Shown: positions 55,206 to 64,000 of the stretch, one piece after another
Layout of the letters: every line of letters begins with the position of its first letter
Position numbering within the stretch: position 1 is the stretch's first letter
Source of the DNA: Phascolarctos cinereus
Lineage: Eukaryota; Chordata; Mammalia; Diprotodontia; Phascolarctidae
Direction: 5' to 3'
NCBI RefSeq assembly: GCF_002099425.1
Contig: NW_018344059.1
Span: 6,150,001-6,214,000 of the forward strand
Length of the DNA stretch: 64,000 bases
Made by a program: the position numbers and the translations under genes
The notes under the pieces: generated by a model
The model's database searches: none
What the model was told of the DNA's origin: nothing
Seen by the model: only the letters and a program-made list of their open reading frames with translations

Positions 55206-55570
55206 TGACACTCCAGTATCTTGGTTCTCCTACTTCTCTGACAGCTCTTTATTTCTTTGTTGGCTTCTCTTCCTTCTTCTGTCTTATTTTAGGCTCAGGT
55301 CTTGACCTTCTGCTCTTCTCTTTATATTTTTTCTTTTGAAAAGCTCATCCATTTTTAGAGTTTCAATTCACCATTTTAGTGATGATTTCTAAATCTGTAG
55401 TTCTGACCTTTCACTCAAGTTCCAACCCCAAATGCTCATAATAGTCATTTTTTTTTTATATCCTGTTAACCTCACCAAACTCAAGACAGCTAAAACAGTA
55501 TTCGATGTCCTTACCTCCTTAGAAACTCAGCACCTGTTGTTAACTTCCTGGTCTCTATATCAGGCATCAA
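55206..55570 (+). mobile_element. L2 RT-region fragment
   Basis: TCTCCTACTTCTCTGACAGC (YFSDSS), then TTCTAAATCTGTAGTTCTGA and CTCACCAAACTCAAGACAGC (LTKLKT, equivalent to LNMSKT). A second forward L2 piece following the terminus of the previous one. Confidence 0.7.
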
Positions 55571-55804
55571 AAGTAAGTTGTTCCATTCTATCCTGTGTTG
55601 TTTGCTGCCTGTTGGTACAGTGGGGACTCTGTTTTCAGTTGGACTAGTGAAGAGACTTATTAGGGTAGGTCATGCCTCTTTAGGAAAGCCTATATTATAT
55701 TCGTAGTTTATTTATTTTTGGCTCCTCTGGCCTTTCTTTGCTTTTTAGCTCTTTATCCAGCCATAGTCCTAGGGCTCATCTTGTTCCTTCTCTTTTTTCT
55801 AGCT

Positions 55805-55915
55805 TAGACATCATAGACTAAGAGTCATCTAGTCCAGTCCCTTCATTATACAGATAAGGAAACTGAAGTTCAGAGACATGAAAGGACATACCCCAAATCA
55901 CACAGCTTTTTAGAG
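55805..55915 (-). mobile_element. L3-tail/MIR3-type relic
   Basis: GTCATCTAGTCCAGTCCCTT, then GATAAGGAAACTGAAGTTCA and ACCCCAAATCACACAGCTTT. Confidence 0.7.
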
Positions 55916-57236
55916 CTTTCTTTCTTAACTGTTCTCCTTTTTTTCCCTTGAATCTATCCTGGTGTGATCACAGCAAGCATTTGGTATGTGTATAGCTCAT
56001 TTCATTCAGTCTCTTAGCTTTATGGAACAGGTACTGTTCTGATTCTGTAAGTGGTCAGACCTCAAAACCTCATCATTTGCTTTTTGTCTCACAGTGAATT
56101 AGTGACTGTCATGAAGTCAGAACCCATAGTTTTTGTTTCTCAGGTCAGGGTTCTTCTAGCTTGCTGTCTACCTCTTGACCTTTCTCCATAGTTCACATTT
56201 CTGACAAAAAAGGGCTTGTGTGCTTGGCCCTCCACGCCTTTTTCCTCCTTCAAATTGTTCTCTATGATTCATTTCTTTCCCAAAGTCTATATGTTGTTTT
56301 CTGTTGTCAGTGGTTTTCTCTGCTCTTTCTTCAGATTGTTTTCCGGCTTTACATTTGCCTATTCAATTTAGATGGCAGATTCTTGTTTGTAAAGAGGTGA
56401 GTGACTGTTTGTACATGTGTATGTGCACTAGTGCAGCCCATAAATAATAATGATGAATGTGTGTCTCAGGGAAGAACTCACTCTTTAACCTTCAGTTTGC
56501 AAAATAGTGTATCGTCTTCCAGCTGTTCTTACAGCTGTCCCTCGGTATTGGCTGTTCTTTTTGGCAGTAGCCACAGACTCATTAGATTGATGGTATTGGA
56601 AATATGGTGAATGGGCTTTGTTTGCTTTCCAGTCTTTCTTTCTGATCTTCAGCTGTTGGAGTCTTTGTTTAAAATCGCTTTCTTTCATGTGTGAATTGCA
56701 ACACAATAAATTTCTTTTGTCTCAAGTTTAAATTGTGTGGTTGAACTACTTGGTATACAGATGCTCTTTGGGAGGCGCAGAGAGGACTAGTAGAGAGAAC
56801 CCTAAACTGTAGGGCAGGTTACCGTATTAGAATTCTGTTTTGGACTTCACATGTAATCTGAGGGGAAAAAAATCCGATTCTTTCTTATAGCTTGGAATTT
56901 GTGATGCCCTTCCCCTTCCCTCCTCTCAAGGATTCAGGGAGAGTCTGTGTGATAATCAGCCAGATTCTAGTGTGGCTTCGGAAGGGTTTCAGTAGGGGCT
57001 TCTGTAGTTAGCAGTTCTGAGATATCTGGTCCCTAGAGGGTCCATTGAACTATGGCTTTGGAACAGAGCTATACTTCTATGTCTAGGAGCCAAATTGAGC
57101 TCTCAGTACCTTCTTCTTTGTTTTTTTCCAATGTATATTGTCTTCCTTTTGTATCTGTGCCTTGAGACAAGTTATAAGAAAACATCTTGTCTGATCTGTG
57201 ATTCACGCCTTCTCTCCCCACCCCCCCTTCCCGCAG

Positions 57237-57300
57237 GTCCTGGCATCCCCTCTTCCTGCTCTTTCTGAATGGAGTGGGAATGAGTGGTAGGCGAGGGCTG
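57237..57300 (+). other. Candidate small exon (unproven)
   Basis: The acceptor tract TCTCCCCACCCCCCCTTCCC then GCAG ends at 57236. The donor CTG|GTGAGT is at 57301. The 64 bp between have one open frame, SWHPLFLLFLNGVGMSGRRG then L, entering in phase 1 and leaving in phase 0. It lies in a local GC-rich patch. I recognise no family, and both signals together could still be chance. Confidence 0.27.
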
Positions 57301-59108
57301 GTGAGTCCCTGTTCCTCCCGCCCAGCCCCCTGCCCACACTCTTCCCCCAGAGCATCTGCTCTAAGCTGCCGTAAGCTGGCATTACAGATTGCTGAGAACA
57401 TCCAACCTTTATTTAAGTAGTAGCACAGCCTATAAATGGCCGATTTTGATAGAAAAATGGGCAACTCAAGTACCTTATTATCTCTTTTGTCCTGAAGCCT
57501 AAGGATACTTAGGGGAAGACTTATTGGTGGAACATTGAAATAAGCTTCTATTTCAGAGGCTGAGCTATGATCTTTTAAGTCAGGTGAAGAAAATAAAATA
57601 AAAGATGCAGGTCTGTCAGTAGGATAGGTCCAAGGGTAATGGTGAAAGAACTTGTCTCAGATGTATCCCAGCACAGATGTATCCCAGGCAGTTTTGGGCT
57701 TTGGACCTGAAGGAGGAGGAGAATAGGAAAGAGGATATCAGGGAAAACTCTCCCCAAGTGTTTACCAAATCTTCATGCTCATCTGGCCCTATACCTAGGG
57801 AGTAGACTTTGTTCTGCTTAGCACCAGGAGATCTTTTAAAGGCTTCAAGTGTCTTGCTCCTTCTAATGCTGCCTAGATAGACCCTGGGTAGCCTTGTTGA
57901 TTACGGCTGTGAAGCATTTACCTTGCTCTGTGTTCTGGGTAAAGCCAAAAAAAAAAAAACATTTTCCCAGAGAAAACTGGGTTCTCCCTCCATCTGTCTT
58001 GCTTTAGGTGAAGGCTAGGTTATGTGCAAGCTCTCCTTGGTTTAGTGGAAAGAATAGCCAACTTCACTCCTCTTAGTTGAGGTTCATTCCAGGGCTTCCC
58101 GTCTTGAGACGAGGAGGGAGGGAAGGGGGAAGAGTCCTGACCTCATTGCTCTGTAGCCCCTTTAGCTGTCTTCTTTTGCCCTTGGCTTATGTTTTATGAG
58201 GGGGAATAAATTGAAGGGGATAACTAGCTCAGCTGTCTAGTTGGGTTTGTTGGGAAGGTGAAGGATCCAGGTGGTGAATCGATCAATCTTTGCTCCTTTT
58301 CTCTGACTAGAGGAGGCTGCTGGAGGTGTTATTCTCTTTATGCATGCGTGTGCCTGCTGGCAGTCATGTGGAAGTTACCATTCTTGCTGTACCAACTGCA
58401 CCTGGCAGCGAATCAGCCTGCCCCTTTGGAAGTGAGCTTTATCAGTCAGCTGCCTCTGACCTTTCTTCAGCTTACCTCCTTTTTCCCCCCTTCTTCCTCT
58501 TTGTCCTTGTTTTCTTAATCGCCTTCCCCTTGTGCTGTCTCTATTTCTGCTGTTCTTCCTTTTCTTCCTGTTCCCCAATACCTGTTTTGTTGCTTAGCAG
58601 TGGCCATGACGAAGGGGATCTACTTCTCCTCGGTACTATGTATTACATGAACAGGTACTACTTGGAGAAATGAAAACCAGTGTGACTGGATGCAAAGGGT
58701 GGGTTGATCTGGCTCCTTTCTTCCCTCGTACGTGTGGTTCTTAAGCTTGCTTCTTCATCTCTTCCGCCCACCTCTTCTCCATTAGTCAGCAGGAGACCCA
58801 GGATTTGTTTCTCTCCTTGGTAGCAGGGGCTTCAGGGAGGGAAGCCACCTTCCATCAACTGTCATAGCCTGTGGCCTTTTGTCCTCACTTTTTGTGGCCT
58901 CCTCTGCATAGACATGTCACGAGTTACCCTGGAGAAGAACAAGGTTTTGTGAACTCCTTGTCTCTAGGAATGCTAGAAACGGTGCCCCTTGAGAGCCTGG
59001 CCATAGGAAGGTTTGTATGGCACTCAGCCTTCCTGTTTTGTTAAAAGAAAAAAAGGAGAAAAAACCCGGCAAGAACCAAGGGCTTTTTCTGCTGTAAAAG
59101 TGCAGCAG

Positions 59109-59118
59109 CTATTTTTAG
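59109..59118 (+). promoter_or_regulatory. MEF2-type motif
   Basis: CTATTTTTAG matches the MEF2 consensus YTA(A/T)4TAR exactly. Just upstream CTGCTG (59089-59094) and CAGCAG (59103-59108) are inverted repeats around an 8-base loop. Binding is not shown. Confidence 0.25.
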
Positions 59119-59216
59119 TGTCTGAGCCTGTACTTTTCCATTCGGTTAGGCTTTTTTAGCGCAACACTAGGCCAGCGGGAATGTTTTCTTTCCCTGTTCC
59201 AGATGTCCTTTGGGAA

Positions 59217-59465
59217 GTCAGTCAGTCAATAAACGTTTACTAAGTGCCTGCTGATGTGCTAGGTGTTGTGCTAAGGGCTGGGGATGCAAAAAAAGGAGGC
59301 AGAAGACAGTTCCTGCCCTGAAGGAGCTCATCATCTAGTGGGGGGGAGACAACATGTGATCAAATATATACAATCAAGCCATATACAGTATAAATAGGAA
59401 ATAATCCATGAAAGGAAGGCACTAGATTAAGAGGGGTAGGGAAAGGCTTCTTGGGAAGGGCTGTC
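59217..59465 (-). mobile_element. L2 3' end
   Basis: AGTCAATAAACGTTTACTAA, CTGAAGGAGCTCATCATCTA, ATATACAGTATAAATAGGAA and GGGAAAGGCTTCTTGGGAAG. Well-preserved reverse L2 terminus. Confidence 0.88.
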
Positions 59466-59679
59466 TTCCCCACCCCACCCCCAGAATTGGCTTTGGGAAC
59501 TGTGATAATCACAACCTAACAATTTCATGTTTTCATTCCTTGGGAAATTGTAGGAAGGAGGAATAGGAAGGTGTGGGGATGAGATTCAGCAGGGCTATTT
59601 GAATTAATATAAATAAACCTAGGAATTAAGCTATTGTAATTCTATGTATTATGGCAGGGGGAGGGGATAATAGACAACT

Positions 59680-59922
59680 CATAATAACAGTAACAACTAA
59701 TATTTATGTAGTGTTCACTACAAATATTCTTATTTGAATCTCACAACAGCCCTGGGAGGGTGGGTGCTATTATCTCCATTTTAGAGATGAGGAAACTGAG
59801 GCAAACAGAGTTTAAGTGACTTGCCCGGGGTCACACAGCTAATGAGTATCTTATTTTGACACTTTGAATTCAGATCCTCCTGACTTCAGGCCTGCAGGTA
59901 AGGTGCCACTTACCTGCCCCGC
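59680..59922 (-). mobile_element. MIR, near full length
   Basis: AACAACTAATATTTATGTAG, TCTCACAACAGCCCTGGGAG, TGAGGAAACTGAGGCAAACA and CGGGGTCACACAGCTAATGA. Reverse. Confidence 0.88.
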
Positions 59923-60377
59923 TACTCGTGCATGATCAGTGTAGGCTACAATTAGAACGAATCCCAGAGCTACTGACATATTCTGGATTTTTCCAGGTTC
60001 TTTTTCGTTGGATCATTTGCAAATTTGGATTGTGGTTTTATGATCCCTACTCCTGTCAGTGCCTCAAAGAGAGCTTAAAGATCTTTTGCCTTGAGAAAAA
60101 CCTGTAGTGCTCTGGATAGGAAAGGGAACAAAAACCTTGAAACAAAGAACTGTTGGGACATCACCAGGTTGCAGGATCAAATCCATAATCACAGAATGTT
60201 ATTGTTAATAGTGGCCAAGGTTCTAAACTATGGGCCTGGCTAATAATTTTCTTGGGTTCGTTGACATAAATTTCATTTTTTGAGTGCTATTTCATTCACT
60301 TCCTCCCCCAACCTTAACTCCAGCTCTGCCTTAACCTCATGTTATCTAGGGAATTTTCAGCCTCTTGTGCCATGTTT
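59923..60377. other. No recognised feature
   Basis: Unassigned sequence. Confidence 0.35.
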
Positions 60378-60600
60378 TTCTGCCTGACTCTTTGTGCCCT
60401 CATTTGAGGTTTTCTTGGCAAAAATACTGAAGTGGTTTGCTATTTGCTTCTCTAGCTCATTTTAGAGATGAGGAAACTGAAGCAAACAGGGTTAAGTGAC
60501 ACAGCTAGTAAGTGTCTGAGGCCAGATTTGAACTTGGGAAGATGAGTCTCCCTGACTTCAGGCCTAGCACTCCATCTGCTGTATCACCTAGCTGGCCCCT
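60378..60600 (-). mobile_element. SINE with RTE/BovB-like tail
   Basis: TGCCTGACTCTTTGTGCCCT, GAGGTTTTCTTGGCAAAAAT, TGAGGAAACTGAAGCAAACA, a shortened CORE, and GTATCACCTAGCTGGCCCC. Reverse. Confidence 0.88.
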
Positions 60601-61164
60601 TTGGTGCCATAAGGTTGAGAATAGGGCAGTCTTTGATCTTATGGGAGGGAGGATTTCTGTTACTTGATGCTACATAATTCTTTAGAAGGATAATGAGGAA
60701 GGTGTGGTTTTACTGTTAAGAGATAAAGGTGGAGGTTAGGCTCTCATAGGCAAGCAGGGAAACTGCTTGGCAAAAGGTCTTGTAGGGATTTTAAGGCTAA
60801 TGTGCAGGTAAAGTTAAGTGGGAAGTATTGTGCTAGTGTCCTTATGGCCTGCTGGCAGACAGAAGGCTTTTGGGGATGTGATGATACTGGGATATGAATG
60901 GAATAATTTCTGCATGTGTGATTCATAATAAAGGATGTACAGTATAGAAGAATTGTAAGCTTGGTTTCCTCGTATATAAGGATTTTAGTTTCATTTTGGT
61001 TTGCTGTTCCTTCTCTGGGCTAGCTAACTTAGCAGGGCTCATCAGTAATTAGGTCATGACTATGGCCATTGTGGAAGTAACCTACTACTTGAGAATGGTT
61101 ATCAGTCTATAACCCAGAGTCTGGTTGTAGCTAAATTGCTGCTGGCCATTTGGAATTTATACTC
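60601..61164. other. No recognised feature
   Basis: Unassigned, purine-rich to about 60800, then mixed. Confidence 0.35.
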
Positions 61165-61320
61165 TGCAATAGAACTGGAAGAACCTCAAGTATTATCCAA
61201 TCCAACCCTGTAATTTTACAGATGGGCCTGGGCAAACTGAGGCCCACAGAAGTAAAAAGACATGTTCAAAATCACACAGCTAGGGAATGACACATTTTAG
61301 GTTCACTGCCTACCAGTTTA
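61165..61320 (-). mobile_element. L3-tail/MIR3-type relic
   Basis: GAACTGGAAGAACCTCAAGT, TTATCCAATCCAACCCTGTA, then a CAAACTGAGGCCCACAGAAG block and AAATCACACAGCTAGGGAAT. Confidence 0.75.
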
Positions 61321-61321
61321 G

Positions 61322-62425
61322 TGCTTTTTCAAGTTCAGTCAGATATCTGATTAAGGGCTTACTATGTTGCAGGCATTCTGCCAAGCTCTGGGGGACACAA
61401 AGAAAGGCAAAAATGCTGTCCCTGTCCTCAAGGAGTTTGCATTCTAAGAGAGGAGAGAAAAAGAAAACAACTGTTAAAATAAGATTCTGTATCTATAGCT
61501 ATATCTAATCTGTGTGTGTGTCTCATGGAGCTCATAGAGGGGAGTAAAGTATAAAAAAATTGGAAAGGTAGGAAGGGACCAGGGGATGAAGGGCTTAAAA
61601 AGCCAAATAGGTTTTTGTATTTGATTCTGGAAGTAATGGGGGAGTTGGGGGGGAGGGGAGAGATAACAAGGTCAGACTTGTGCTTTAGGATGATCACTTA
61701 GATGAGTGAAGTATGGACCAGAGTGGGGAGAGACTTGAGGCAAAGGAGTCCAGCCTGCAGGTTATTGCAATAATCCAGGTGTGAGACAATGAAGACCTAT
61801 ACCAGGGTAGTAGCAGTGTCAGAAAAGAATGGCGGGGCATATATAGACAGACCTTTGGAATGTAGAATCGCCTTGGCAATGGCTTGCACATGGAGAGTGA
61901 GAGAGAGTGAGGAGTCAAGGACGACACCCAGGTTGGGAGCTTGGGTGGCCAGGAAGATGGTGGTTCCTCCAGACAAATAATAGGAACATTTGAAGAGGAA
62001 GGGGTTTTGAAGGGGAAAAGAAGTTCAGTTTTGGATGTAGTGAGTTTAGAATGACACTTACTTTGTCAGAACATCTAGGTCCAGATGGTCACTAAGGCAG
62101 TTACCAGACTGGAAGTCAGGAGAGATAAGCAGGTCTGAGAATCATCTACATAGAAATAATTTAATCCAAGAATTGATTAGAACACCAAATGAATCTTTTA
62201 TTGAGGTTCCGCCAAGCCTTGGGGGTAAGAGGACAAGCAAGGGAGGGAAAATGAAAACAAATATGTGGAAGCAAAATATAATGGAGTAGAGGGTGATTGA
62301 TAGTGTGAAAGGCTGCAGAGAGGTCTTGAAAGAGAAGTATTAAGAAAAAGCAATTCGATTTGTCATATTAAGAGAATCTGGTAACTTTGGAGGCAGCAAT
62401 TTTAGTTGAATAATGAACTATAGAG
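61322..62425 (-). mobile_element. L2 LINE 3' half
   Basis: Reverse L2 in full order: the terminus near 61350, CCTGTCCTCAAGGAGTTTGC, AAGGTCAGACTTGTGCTTTA, GAGTGGGGAGAGACTTGAGG, CAGGTTATTGCAATAATCCA, GTGAGGAGTCAAGGACGACA, then GTGAAAGGCTGCAGAGAGGT near 62306. It aligns block by block with the reverse L2 at 1.3-2.3 kb. Confidence 0.88.
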
Positions 62426-62429
62426 GGCT

Positions 62430-62605
62430 TAGAAGGGAGATTTAATAATAGCATTTGTATAGTGTATACTATATAGTCTGCTGTGTATGCACTGTGCTAA
62501 GGGCTTTGCAAATATTATCTCACAACAACCCCGTAAGGTAGGTGCTGTTATTATTCCCATTTTACAGATTAGGAAACTGAGGCAAACAGAGGTTAAGTGA
62601 CTGAA
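62430..62605 (-). mobile_element. MIR 3' two thirds
   Basis: TTTAATAATAGCATTTGTAT, GCACTGTGCTAAGGGCTTTG, AACAACCCCGTAAGGTAGGT, TTAGGAAACTGAGGCAAACA. It stops just after the TTAAGTGACT start of the CORE. Confidence 0.88.
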
Positions 62606-63130
62606 ATAAATAGCAGGTACCTAAGATGAGTAAAAAGATAGGAAGAAAAGGCATCTATTATAGAAAGCTTTCTCAATCAGTTTTGCTACAGAAGAGTAAA
62701 GAGATATAGGATGCTAGCAGGGATGGTTGGATCGATTGAGAGTATTTTTTTTTTAAAGATGGGGAGACATGGTTATGTTAGTAGGCTGCATGGTAGTAGC
62801 CCATATATAGGGAGAGATGGAAGATTTACGGTGCATAGTCTGGTGGGATGGAATAGGATCACCTGTGGGCATAGATGGTTTTCCTTGTCAAGGAAAAGAG
62901 CTGCTTCTTGTGGAACTTGGTTGAAGGAAGAGATGGTGGGGGAAGATATCTGAGTTATGTGACACGAGGAGAGGGAAGTCTTAGGAAATTGTAGTAATTT
63001 TTTTCTGTAAAATATGAGGCCAGATTCTCAGCCTAGGGTATGGGGAAGGGAAGCTGTGAGAGGTTTGAGGAGGGTTGAAAACTTTGGGAAAAGCTATTGT
63101 GGTGAGTGAAGTGAGGGCCTTAATGGCTGG
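62606..63130. other. Unassigned, possibly old L2-clade sequence
   Basis: GA-rich wording (ATAGGATGCTAGCAGGGATG; AAAATATGAGGCCAGATTCT) recalls a repeat I have seen in marsupial sequence, but I cannot name it. Confidence 0.3.
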
Positions 63131-63174
63131 AAAGTTTAATTTGTTGAATTCATCTTTGTATCACCTTAGTGAAT

Positions 63175-63315
63175 TATATGAATGAATTTAAAAACGAGCT
63201 CTTACTATGTCCTAAACACTGTGCTAAACTCTGGGAACACAAATAGAAAAAAATGAGTTAGTTTCTACTTCCCAGGAACTCAGATTCCAGTTGAGAAGAC
63301 AACATTTTGAAACTT
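63175..63315 (-). mobile_element. L2 terminus fragment
   Basis: GAGCTCTTACTATGTCCTAA, ACACTGTGCTAAACTCTGGG, CCCAGGAACTCAGATTCCAG. Confidence 0.7.
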
Positions 63316-64000
63316 TGTGCTATGAGATGGTAAGGCTCAGGAATCTTTAGGGTCACCAGAAGGTCAGATAAATAGTGTCCAGGGGTATGTAGGAGATAGG
63401 GATGGACCATATAGTAAGTCCTGGATGACTTAGGGTCAGGCCAGAATGCTAAGTCCTGGTGATCCTCCATCTCACTGGAAGTCTTGTGACTCCTAATTTA
63501 TACAAGTAGTGTGAACAGCCAAGTAGCTTTTCCTCTTGTTGGAAGAAAAATATTAGTTCTGTACTCTGTATTTTAGTGCAAATTTGCCATAGACAATGAT
63601 TAACTGAACATTCTATATGAAGCATTTCTAGAATAGAGAAATATCAAAATTGGCATAATTCTCATGCCAGCTACATCCCATCCTCTACATCTCTATCCCA
63701 AGACCATTTGAGGTAACTTTTATAGGAATTTTTAACCAGGAAAAGGTTATAGTAAATTACAGTTTGGGATTAAACGTTCCAGAATTGTAGTCACTTACTC
63801 TTCAACTAGAACTACTGAGTTTCTGAGGTTCTAGATCAATATCTTAATCCTTTGTGAATGGTATCAAGTGGATTGTTCTATATCCTGGGGGCAATTATTG
63901 TTGTTAGGGGACTTCCTTAGGTGTCTCAATAACCCAATCACCAGGCTGAGGAGAAAGAGGAAGAGAAAGCCATGATATTAGTCTTTTACTTTCTAAAGGC
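63316..64000. other. No recognised feature
   Basis: Unassigned sequence to the window end. Confidence 0.35.

Larger units (their letters stand above)
55916..59216. other. Long stretch without recognised repeat
   Basis: About 3.3 kb. The part near 56060-56150 may be a decayed MIR. The region 57190-57470 is GC- and CpG-richer than its surroundings and contains the exon candidate. Downstream, TATAAATGGCCGATTTTGAT at 57430 is repeat-free. 58900-59210 is repeat-free and contains a MEF2-type site. No gene recognised. Confidence 0.4.

Noticed and set aside
57069-57464. 131-codon minus-strand frame across the GC-rich patch
   Set aside because: No family resemblance. It runs antisense to a better splice-site pair and has no promoter or splice support.
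1-64000. Endogenous retrovirus, LTR or Polinton copies
   Set aside because: I found no paired LTRs, primer-binding site next to a repeat end, or gag/pol/env wording. RT-like sequence here is LINE type. A solo LTR in the unassigned stretches cannot be excluded by eye.
1-64000. CRISPR arrays, bacterial operons or plasmid features
   Set aside because: No regularly spaced repeats with unique spacers, no operon-like packing of frames. The repeat content is mammalian.

Overview
The window looks like marsupial nuclear DNA, probably intronic or intergenic. The main evidence is a tRNA-derived SINE that starts GGGGCAGCTAGGTGGC and ends in a poly(A) tail. It occurs with SINEs carrying an RTE/BovB-like tail, L1 copies whose 5' UTR starts TTCTGGGAGCCAAGATGGC, and many L2, L3/CR1 and MIR relics. 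The internal wording of the tRNA-SINE (ACACTTGACACTTACTAGC) fits Australian marsupials better than my memory of the opossum form, but this is tentative. No complete host protein-coding gene is recognisable. The longer open frames are either LINE relics or chance frames.

Layout. 0-8 kb: the 5' end of an antisense L1 (cut by the window edge), two L2 copies in opposite orientation, an L1 3' UTR, and a 1.8 kb L2 reverse-transcriptase relic split by a SINE. 8-13 kb: mostly unassigned. 13-22 kb: a dense nest of L2, L1 and SINE insertions. 22-30.4 kb: a hAT-like MITE, an L3/CR1 reverse-transcriptase relic, a probable HAL1 (half-L1), and an L1 tail inserted into a MIR. 30.4-35 kb: mostly unassigned, with a palindromic mariner MITE and one candidate spliced exon. 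35-41.6 kb: a pile-up of L2 and L1, with two tandem ORF1 copies and two successive L1 5' UTRs. 41.6-52.8 kb: largely unassigned and the best place to look for conserved regulatory sequence. 52.8-55.6 kb: SINE, L3/CR1, L2 and a hAT element inside L2. 55.9-59.2 kb: unassigned, with a candidate small exon and a MEF2-type site. 59.2-64 kb: L2 and MIR relics.

Orientation is skewed: nearly all L1 pieces lie on the minus strand (the exceptions are 40.07-41.12 kb and possibly 35.84-36.54 kb). L2 is mixed. Target-site duplications can be read directly for eight SINE or L1 insertions and give relative ages. The lack of genes, the splice-site-like islands and the long unique stretches would fit a large intron, but nothing here identifies the host gene. 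I saw no convincing new biological system. The most testable items are the mariner hairpin, the candidate exons, the two hAT MITE copies, the ORF1 duplication and the probable HAL1.
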